This document shows positions 6,749-11,986 of a stretch of DNA of 11,986 nucleotides, in pieces. The stretch lies in NCBI GenBank assembly GCA_947624075.1, contig CANQIM010000021.1:1-11986 (forward strand), given 5' to 3'. Source of the DNA: an uncultured Bacilli bacterium (GTDB lineage Bacteria > Bacillota_I > Bacilli_A > RF39 > UBA660). A program made the position numbers and the translations under genes. The notes under the pieces were generated by a model. That model searched no databases. It had not been told where the DNA came from and saw nothing but the letters and a program-made list of their open reading frames with translations. How positions within the stretch are numbered: the first letter of the stretch is position 1; each line of letters begins with the position of its first letter.

Positions 6749-7300
6749 ATGAGAAAATTGAACAATAAAGGTTTTATGCTTGTTGAGACACTTATCGTTG
6801 CGGTATTTTTGGTTACAATTTTTTCCATACTATATACTAATTTTTATCCATTAATCGGTGAATATGAACGTAGAGAATTTTATGACGACATTGACAGTAA
6901 ATATTCTATTTATTGGATTAAAAGAATAGTTCAAAGTGGTTCCTATAGATTAACTGAAGCTGATAAAACTACTATCGACAGAAATGGATTTATTAAATTT
7001 AGTTGCAACAATATAATTGGCGATGAAGACCAAAAAGCTACTTGTCAAGAGACTTTAACTAGAACTGGAGCTGACCCCAATAATATTTATATAATTGATT
7101 TTGTAACGTCAGATTTTAAATATGCCGTTGATAATAATAAATCTTCATATGATGAAGATCTTAGAGAGTACATAAATTATTTACCTGAATTTACTAAAGG
7201 CTCATTGAATGGTGCTCAATTTCGTTTAATCGTTGTTTTTCATAATACTAAAGATGACAATGACTTTTATTCTTATGCTACAATAGAGGTGAAGAAGTAA
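6749..7300 (+). CDS. Type IV pilin-like / pseudopilin protein (first of pair)
   Basis: A 183-residue protein with a class III (prepilin) signal. The short basic leader MRKLNNKG is followed by FMLVETLIV, so cleavage is expected after G8, with the conserved Glu at mature position +5 (E13). One hydrophobic helix spans about residues 9-30 and continues amphipathically, as in type IV pilins. The C-terminal globular part is unlike any family I recognise; it has two Cys (C86, C99) that could form a disulfide. I chose ATG 6749 because it follows AGAAGGGG and gives the canonical leader; an in-frame ATG at 6623 would add 42 unrelated residues across the divergent promoter. By position it is a minor pilin of the filament driven by the divergent ATPase. 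Processing needs a prepilin peptidase encoded elsewhere. Confidence 0.82.
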   Translation: MRKLNNKGFMLVETLIVAVFLVTIFSILYTNFYPLIGEYERREFYDDIDSKYSIYWIKRIVQSGSYRLTEADKTTIDRNGFIKFSCNNIIGDEDQKATCQETLTRTGADPNNIYIIDFVTSDFKYAVDNNKSSYDEDLREYINYLPEFTKGSLNGAQFRLIVVFHNTKDDNDFYSYATIEVKK

Positions 7301-7881
7301 TGAAAAAATTAAACTCTAAAGGTTTGACTATTGTTGAGATTTTAATTTGTTTTGTCCTAGTAGCTTTAATTACTGTTTCTGTCTATAGTTCCATTTCTAC
7401 TTTTAATAATAAAAAGAATGTTGAGTCTTATAAAGAAAAAATTTATACATATAAAAATACTCTAACTAAAATAATTCAAGATGACTTAATAAAAAATGGT
7501 CTTATAAGAGCAAGCTATGATTTAACAACAGATAGTAATAATATTGAAATCTATACTATAAACTTATCTTTTCGTGATGGTACTTCTAAATCTTTAATTA
7601 TAAAAAGAAGATTAGCAATGGATTTTAATGAGGCTCAAGAAAATAAAGAAGGGGTTAAAAAGGATGACTATTTCATGATTGAATATGACCAAATTGAGTA
7701 TCCTTTACCTGACTTTGGTGAATATCAAAATGATCGCGGAGAAACTATCAAAGATTTGCGTATTAATAATATTATAGTAAGTACTAATAGCAATGTCTTA
7801 ACAGTTTATATTGGCCTATATCATCCTGATTTATCAACACGATATGGAATTAGTTTAGTTTGTCCAATAAATTCTTTTTAA
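7300..7881 (+). CDS. Type IV pilin-like / pseudopilin protein (second of pair)
   Basis: A 193-residue protein with the prepilin signal MKKLNSKG | LTIVEILI. Cleavage is expected after G8 and E13 is the +5 Glu. A single hydrophobic helix spans about residues 9-30, then a coil-prone Lys/Asn region and a beta-rich globular part of unknown family. Cys occurs in the helix (C17) and near the C-terminus (C189). The start codon overlaps the previous stop in TAATG, and AGAGGTGA (7285-7292) lies 7 nt ahead, so the two pseudopilins are translationally coupled and probably made in equal amounts. No terminator follows: its TAA overlaps the stop of the convergent ylbJ-like gene inside TTAA. Its role is likely a minor pilin or tip-complex subunit, inferred from context. 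Confidence 0.8.
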   Translation: MKKLNSKGLTIVEILICFVLVALITVSVYSSISTFNNKKNVESYKEKIYTYKNTLTKIIQDDLIKNGLIRASYDLTTDSNNIEIYTINLSFRDGTSKSLIIKRRLAMDFNEAQENKEGVKKDDYFMIEYDQIEYPLPDFGEYQNDRGETIKDLRINNIIVSTNSNVLTVYIGLYHPDLSTRYGISLVCPINSF

Positions 7882-8774
7882 TGGCTAAGTAATAGAAAAA
7901 TTCCTAATGCAAGAATTGTTCCTATTATTCTTCCTATAAGAAAGTTTTTATATTTAATTTTAGTATCAGCAATGATACTTTTTACTTGCATATGAATACT
8001 TAAACCGCCAAAAGATATGAAAATAATTGCTAATAAAGCTTTTATAGTAGTATTGCTACTTAATGTTAAAGAAGATATTCCTTTAGTTAGATCAAAAAAG
8101 CCATTTAATAGTATATATGAATAGGTATTTAGAAGCATATATTTAGAAATAATTTCGGCAATTAAATAGAAAAATAAGCTTGTTCCATAGATTAAAACAA
8201 TTACTTTTAAGCTTTTCATAATAGCCTTACTTAAACAGTTAGAAAAGTTATCGTTTTCTTTATAAGTAAAAGTAATTTTTCTTTTTTCTTTTCTTTTGAA
8301 AAATAAAGTATATAAGTAGATAAGTAAATTACTTATAATTATTGCTAAATATATTTTTATAGATATAGAATTATTTTTTAAAATTAAAGAAACAGTACCT
8401 AGAACAAATAAAGGATTAGGAAAATGCGTAGACATTATTATTAAGTTGGCTTCTTTTTCGGAAATAAGATTTTTTTCAAGTAATTCTTTTGTATATTTAC
8501 TTCCACTAGGGAAACCACTTATTAGGCTCATTAAAAAGATATAAAAACTTGCTGTATTTATATTTAGATAAGTAGAAATAGTTTCTATTAAACCGTATTC
8601 TATAAGTAAATCAGCTATTGTAAAGAAGATAAAGTTACTAGCAAATAATTTTCTAAAGAAAAGATCAGTATATTCTAAAATGCTTTTTATAATTAAAGAT
8701 GCATTTATTAAATAAAGTATTAAAAGTACACTTAAAAAAATTAATATTAAAATTCTTTTGGAAGTTTTATTCAT
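7878..8774 (-). CDS. ylbJ: YlbJ-like polytopic membrane protein (nucleoside-recognition 'Gate' family)
   Basis: A 298-residue very hydrophobic protein with about eight predicted membrane segments (for example 7-29, 136-159, 187-210, 244-262 and 279-297). The family signature is ISGFPSGSKYTKELL (85-99), followed by a conserved NPLFVLG turn (120-126). A second-half counterpart is FDLTKG (227-232) and SFGGLSIHMQ (254-263). This two-half layout matches YlbJ of Bacillus, which is needed for spore cortex formation and belongs to the Gate/nucleoside-recognition superfamily. YlbJ in Bacillus is about 400 residues, so this copy is shorter. The substrate is unknown, and a role outside sporulation is possible. 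The start has AAGGTGA close upstream. It is divergent from the ylbL-like gene, recalling the neighbouring ylbJ and ylbL of Bacillus subtilis, although the orientation differs. Confidence 0.72.
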   Translation of the reverse strand: MNKTSKRILILIFLSVLLILYLINASLIIKSILEYTDLFFRKLFASNFIFFTIADLLIEYGLIETISTYLNINTASFYIFLMSLISGFPSGSKYTKELLEKNLISEKEANLIIMSTHFPNPLFVLGTVSLILKNNSISIKIYLAIIISNLLIYLYTLFFKRKEKRKITFTYKENDNFSNCLSKAIMKSLKVIVLIYGTSLFFYLIAEIISKYMLLNTYSYILLNGFFDLTKGISSLTLSSNTTIKALLAIIFISFGGLSIHMQVKSIIADTKIKYKNFLIGRIIGTILALGIFLLLSH

Positions 8775-8798
8775 ATTTCACCTTTTATTTGTTATAAT
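8770..8798 (+). promoter_or_regulatory. Candidate promoter of the ylbL-like protease gene
   Basis: -35-like TTCATA (8770-8775, 4 of 6), a 17-bp spacer and a perfect -10 TATAAT (8793-8798). The leader would be only about 12 nt, with GAGG (8805-8808) 8 nt before ATG 8817. The two -10 boxes of this divergent region overlap within TTATAATTATA. Confidence 0.45.
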
Positions 8799-8802
8799 TA
8801 TA
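8797..8802 (-). promoter_or_regulatory. Candidate -10 box of the ylbJ-like gene
   Basis: TATAAT on the minus strand (8802-8797), with no strong -35 upstream because that region lies inside the start of the opposite gene. Transcription from it would begin near 8790, leaving a leader of about 16 nt with AAGGTGA. It overlaps the plus-strand TATAAT. Confidence 0.4.
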
Positions 8803-8816
8803 TCGAGGTTGATAAA

Positions 8817-9845
8817 ATGCTAAAGAAAATATTTAATGAAATTATAGAGTATATTAAAGAAGAAAAGTTTTTTCTAATTGGCTTAGCTATTTTTACTATT
8901 ATATGTCTATATCCTGTTGATTATTATATTATTACAGGAGGGGGCACTAAAGATGTAGCAGAGCGTGTTGAAGTAGATACTTCTAATAAAGCTAAAGGTA
9001 GTTTTAATATGTGCTATGTTCATGAATTAAAAGGAACTGTTGCTACTTACTTGTTAAGTTTTATAATACCTAGTTGGGATAGAGATAAAGTTGCTAATTA
9101 TAAGTATGAAGATAGTGAAACTTTAGAAGATGTTGAATTTAGAGGAGATTTAGATTTAAAAGTATCAAATAGTTCGGCTATTAGTTGGGCCTATGAATTA
9201 GCTGATAAAAAAGTAGAAGAAGTATCAACTAAGTTTTATGTAATCGCAACTTTCGATGATTATAAAACGGCTTTAAAGGTACAAGATCAAATTCTGACAA
9301 TTGATAATCAAGAATTTAATGATAATGATAGTTATCAAAAAATATTCAGTAAACTTAAAGCTGGGGACTATGTTGATGTAAAAGTCATTAGAGACAAAAA
9401 AGAAAAAGTCTTAAAGTGTAAACTTTACGAATTAGATGGTCATGTTATTTTAGGTGTTTATGTAGAAGGCTATAGTAAATATAAAACAACCCCTAAAGTA
9501 GAGTTTAAATTTAAAAGTAGTGAATCTGGTCCATCAGCCGGTTTAATAACAACATTAGAAATATATAATAGATTAACTAAAAAAGATATAACTAATTCTT
9601 TAGATATTGCTGGTACAGGGACAATTGAAGCAGATGGAACGATTGGCTCAATTGGTGGTGTAAAATATAAACTTATGGGAGCTGCTAAAAATAAAATGGA
9701 TGTCTTTTTAGTACCAGCTGGAGAAAACTATAAAGAAGCCCTTAAAGTAAAAAAAGAAAAGAAATTAAAGATAAAAATTATTAGTGTAAAGAATATAAAA
9801 GATGCTCTTTCATCTTTAGAAAAATTAAAGAAAGCTACTGCCTAG
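8817..9845 (+). CDS. ylbL: Membrane-anchored PDZ / Lon-type serine protease (YlbL family)
   Basis: 342 residues, close to the 341 of Bacillus YlbL (DdcP). The order is a short cytoplasmic start, one membrane helix (about 18-37), an extracytoplasmic region, a PDZ-like segment (about 140-205, TALKVQDQILTIDNQEF) and a Lon protease domain (about 225-335). The Ser-Lys catalytic dyad is visible: S240 in ESGPSAGL and K283 in GSIGGVKYKL. The 43-residue spacing equals that of E. coli Lon (S679/K722). In Bacillus subtilis, YlbL helps remove the cell-division inhibitor YneA after DNA damage; here the substrate is unknown. Divergent next to it is the ylbJ-like gene, a pairing also found in Bacillus. ATG 8817 has GAGG 8 nt upstream. 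The N-terminal helix serves as a membrane anchor rather than a clear cleavable signal. Confidence 0.9.
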   Translation: MLKKIFNEIIEYIKEEKFFLIGLAIFTIICLYPVDYYIITGGGTKDVAERVEVDTSNKAKGSFNMCYVHELKGTVATYLLSFIIPSWDRDKVANYKYEDSETLEDVEFRGDLDLKVSNSSAISWAYELADKKVEEVSTKFYVIATFDDYKTALKVQDQILTIDNQEFNDNDSYQKIFSKLKAGDYVDVKVIRDKKEKVLKCKLYELDGHVILGVYVEGYSKYKTTPKVEFKFKSSESGPSAGLITTLEIYNRLTKKDITNSLDIAGTGTIEADGTIGSIGGVKYKLMGAAKNKMDVFLVPAGENYKEALKVKKEKKLKIKIISVKNIKDALSSLEKLKKATA

Positions 9846-9863
9846 TAAGAGCTTTTTTCTTTT
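9828..9863 (+). terminator. Probable terminator after the ylbL-like gene
   Basis: AAAGCT (9831-9836) pairs with AGCTTT (9850-9855). Further A-T pairs are possible outside, and a small ACT/AGT pairing lies inside the loop. A T-rich tail runs to 9863. The TAG stop (9843-9845) lies in the loop. The stem is short and AT-rich, so the call is moderate. Confidence 0.5.
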
Positions 9864-9864
9864 A

Positions 9865-9884
9865 CCCATAATTTCCCATAATTT
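9865..9884 (+). repeat. Perfect tandem 10-bp direct repeat upstream of the two-component operon
   Basis: CCCATAATTT occurs twice in immediate tandem (9865-9874 and 9875-9884). The period of about one helical turn places both copies on the same DNA face. OmpR/PhoB-family regulators bind tandem direct repeats, and such a regulator gene lies about 170 bp downstream. The distance to the candidate promoter (about 120 bp) is long for classical activation. Operator function is inference. Confidence 0.6.
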
Positions 9885-10001
9885 TTTAATATTTCTTACA
9901 CAATTATGTTTTACAATTTAGTCATAGAAAGGAGGAAAGAAAAAGAGGAAAAAAATAAAAAATTATAACTAGTCAAACTTCGATTCGATTTTAATAAATT
10001 A

Positions 10002-10010
10002 TGATACAAT
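10002..10010 (+). promoter_or_regulatory. Candidate extended -10 promoter of the two-component operon
   Basis: TGATACAAT is an extended -10 (TGn plus TACAAT at 10005-10010). No clear -35 hexamer stands at the right distance, which extended -10 promoters tolerate. Transcription would start near 10017. The leader carries one orphan AGGAGG (10015-10020) and the real ribosome site CGGAGGG (10045-10051). Confidence 0.5.
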
Positions 10011-10055
10011 AAAGAGGAGGTCTGATAAGAGATATTTTAAAATTCGGAGGGTAGT

Positions 10056-10712
10056 ATGTATAATATTGTTTTAGTAGAAGATGAAGAAGCTTTATCTAAT
10101 TTAATAAAAATTTATTTAGAAAGAGAAAACTATAAAGTAATATGCTTTGATGAAGGACAAAAAGCCATTGACTATATTGGCCAAAAAGTAGACTTATGGA
10201 TTTTAGATATTATGCTTAAAGATAATGTAAGTGGTTACGATATAATAAAGGAAATTAGAAAAAATGATCAAAATGTTCCAGTAATATTTACATCAGCAAG
10301 AGATCAAGAACTAGATAAAATCCTTGGTTTAGAATTAGGAAGTGATGATTACTTAACTAAACCTTTTTCCACTAAAGAATTAGTCTTAAGAGTTAATAAT
10401 ATTATTAAAAGAGTCTATAATAATCAAAGTAAAACTATGAATTATGAGAACTATCTAATTGACTTAGAAAAACGTAGTGTTTTTCAAGATAACAAAGAAA
10501 TTAAGCTAACTACATTAGAGTTTGATTTGCTCTTATTATTTCTATCAAATAAAACAAAGTGCTTTACTAGAGAAGAAATATTAAATAATATTTGGGATAA
10601 TGATTACTTTGGAACTGATAGAGTAGTAGATGATGCCATTAGAAGATTAAGAAAGAAAATGCCAAAATTAACATTAAAAGCTGTTTATGGCTATGGGTAT
10701 CGCTTGTCATGA
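10056..10712 (+). CDS. OmpR/PhoB-family response regulator
   Basis: A 218-residue two-domain transcription factor. The receiver domain (1-115) has the acidic pair E8/D9, the phospho-acceptor D51 in WILDIM, the switch residue T79 in IFTSA and K102 in LTKPFS. The C-terminal winged helix (about 125-218) contains TTLEFDLLLLFL, the recognition-helix region DRVVDDAIRRLRKK and the terminal YGYGYRL hairpin typical of OmpR/PhoB/WalR regulators. It is activated by phosphorylation from the kinase encoded next, whose ATG overlaps this TGA (ATGA), indicating translational coupling. The start ATG 10056 has CGGAGGG upstream. It is a full-length regulator; the regulon cannot be told from the sequence. The tandem repeat upstream may be its own operator. 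Confidence 0.93.
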   Translation: MYNIVLVEDEEALSNLIKIYLERENYKVICFDEGQKAIDYIGQKVDLWILDIMLKDNVSGYDIIKEIRKNDQNVPVIFTSARDQELDKILGLELGSDDYLTKPFSTKELVLRVNNIIKRVYNNQSKTMNYENYLIDLEKRSVFQDNKEIKLTTLEFDLLLLFLSNKTKCFTREEILNNIWDNDYFGTDRVVDDAIRRLRKKMPKLTLKAVYGYGYRLS

Positions 10713-11977
10713 TATATAAAAAAAGTAAATTAGGTAGACAACTTTTATGGTTAGTTGGTATTGCCTTTATGGTATTATTCTTATCACTTGGAGTTATTCT
10801 TCCTAAGATTTTAGTACCAGTACTAGAATCAAACATCTATAGATATTTAAGTGAACCATTACAAGTAATAGATGGTAACTTTGATAAAAAATTAATTAAT
10901 ACTGAAGTTGCTTATATCTATGTTTTAGATGGAGAAATTCATACTAGTGATAATCTTAAATCAGTCATAAAGACAGACAATTTAGAAAAATTAGTCCAAA
11001 AAATGACTAAATCTCATGGCAAAATAATCTACAATAATGAAGTTTATTACTATTATGTTTTAAATAGTGAACATAATAAAAAAATAGCTCTTTCCGACGA
11101 TACATACGTCAATAAAATTAAAGCAGCAATATTAAGTGCTATCTTTCCCATAGTTTTAGGAACCTTTTTATTAATAGGTTTAATTCTTGTCTTATGGTCA
11201 TCAATTGTTGTCAGAAAAATTGAAAAATTAAAAAATAAAATTGATAACATTGATAATGCAAATTTTAATCATAAAATAGATTTTGAAAGTGATGATGAAA
11301 TTAGATCTTTAGCTTTAGCAATAGAAGATATGCGGATTTCTTTAATTAACCAAGAAAAATATCGAAATCAAATGTATCAAAATATATCGCATGATTTTAA
11401 AACGCCTCTCACAGTTATAAAATCATATATTGAAGCTGTTGATGATAATGTTGAAGATGCAAATGAAGCCTTAAAAGTCATAAAACAGCAAACAGAAAAA
11501 CTTGAACAAAAAGTACACTCACTTCTTTACTTAAATAAACTTGACTATCTCAAAGACGCAAAAATCGAAATTGTTCCCGTAGATATGACTTCTATTATTA
11601 ATGAAGAAGTTAATAAATTTAAATTTGTAAAGGACTTAAAATTTATTGTAGATATAGATAAAAAGTCTAAATATTTTGGAACGACGGAACATTGGGAAAC
11701 AATTTTAGATAATATCCTATCTAACTTTATGAGATATGCAAAAACTACCATAAAAATTACAGCCAAGCAAAATAAAATTATTCTTTATAATGATGGAGAA
11801 AATATCGCTGATGATTTACTTGAAGGAATCTTTACTCCGTTCCGTAAAGGAATCAAAGGTGAGTTTGGACTTGGCTTATCTATTGTTAAAAAGACGCTAA
11901 ATCTAATTGATTATGATATTACTATTAAAAATCAAAAGCGAGGTGTTGCATTTATTATTACGAAAGGGACTAAATAG
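10709..11977 (+). CDS. Membrane sensor histidine kinase
   Basis: A 422-residue kinase with two membrane helices (about 12-39 and 137-168) flanking an extracytoplasmic sensor region of about 95 residues that matches no domain I recognise. Next come a HAMP linker (about 168-220), the HisKA H-box SHDFKTPLTVIKSY with phospho-acceptor H228, and the HATPase domain: N-box TILDNILSNF (331-340), G1-like NDGENI (361-366), F-box IFTPFRKG (374-381) and G2 GEFGLGLSIVKK (384-395). It autophosphorylates on ATP and passes phosphate to D51 of the regulator encoded just upstream. ATG 10709 overlaps the regulator stop (ATGA). All kinase boxes are present, so it looks active. The signal is unknown, and no neighbouring transporter or target gene within the window hints at it. 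Confidence 0.93.
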   Translation: MIYKKSKLGRQLLWLVGIAFMVLFLSLGVILPKILVPVLESNIYRYLSEPLQVIDGNFDKKLINTEVAYIYVLDGEIHTSDNLKSVIKTDNLEKLVQKMTKSHGKIIYNNEVYYYYVLNSEHNKKIALSDDTYVNKIKAAILSAIFPIVLGTFLLIGLILVLWSSIVVRKIEKLKNKIDNIDNANFNHKIDFESDDEIRSLALAIEDMRISLINQEKYRNQMYQNISHDFKTPLTVIKSYIEAVDDNVEDANEALKVIKQQTEKLEQKVHSLLYLNKLDYLKDAKIEIVPVDMTSIINEEVNKFKFVKDLKFIVDIDKKSKYFGTTEHWETILDNILSNFMRYAKTTIKITAKQNKIILYNDGENIADDLLEGIFTPFRKGIKGEFGLGLSIVKKTLNLIDYDITIKNQKRGVAFIITKGTK

Positions 11978-11986
11978 TTCCTTTTT
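11963..11986 (+). terminator. Terminator of the two-component operon
   Basis: A 9-bp stem AAAGGGACT (11963-11971) / AGTTCCTTT (11976-11984), with one G-T wobble and an AAAT loop, leads into a T run cut off by the window edge. The TAG stop (11975-11977) falls in the loop and right arm. Confidence 0.75.

Noticed and set aside
9846..10055. A riboswitch or small gene in the gap before the response regulator
   Set aside because: No conserved aptamer features and no ORF with a start codon at proper spacing; only a repeat, a purine tract and promoter-like elements are visible.

Overview
The window is AT-rich chromosomal DNA that reads cleanly with the standard bacterial code. All visible Trp residues use TGG, and stops are TAA, TAG and one TGA. 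Strong GGAGG-type ribosome sites, TATAAT promoters, a lepA-hemW pair, a WalR/PhoB-like two-component pair and ylbJ/ylbL homologues point to a low-GC Firmicute, probably a Bacilli lineage close to the Mollicutes or an uncultured gut relative. That placement is inference from gene content and composition. Genes are tightly packed, and most stop codons sit inside or against terminator hairpins.

Layout. Positions 1-105 carry the 3' end of an Rpn/PD-(D/E)XK-type protein, closed by a terminator. Next is a forward cluster: lepA (elongation factor 4), hemW (radical SAM) and an HD-domain hydrolase whose 5' end looks frameshifted. After a ~190 bp AT-rich gap with a good promoter comes tmk (dTMP kinase), which ends at a bidirectional terminator shared with a convergent gene. 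That gene, on the minus strand, encodes a GspE/PilB/ComGA-type assembly ATPase with an unusual ~290-residue C-terminal extension rich in Pro and Gln. Divergent from it, from an overlapping promoter region, are two translationally coupled type IV pilin-like proteins with prepilin signals. They run tail-to-tail, with overlapping stop codons, into a minus-strand YlbJ-like membrane protein. A 42 bp divergent promoter region separates that gene from a YlbL-like membrane-anchored PDZ/Lon serine protease. A ~210 bp intergenic region with a tandem 10-bp repeat and a purine tract precedes an OmpR-family response regulator and its histidine kinase, which overlap by ATGA. A terminator closes the window.

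Functionally there are four modules: translation and housekeeping (lepA, hemW, HD hydrolase, tmk); a type IV filament or competence-type secretion module (ATPase plus two pseudopilins, with the prepilin peptidase, platform protein and major pilin not in the window); an envelope pair (ylbJ-like, ylbL-like) whose adjacency is also known in Bacillus; and a two-component signalling pair with unknown stimulus. The parts most worth a second look are the P/Q-rich tail of the assembly ATPase with its internal repeats, the apparent one-base lesion at the start of the HD gene, and the repeat-bearing control region of the two-component operon. I see no CRISPR array, tRNA, rRNA or complete mobile element.
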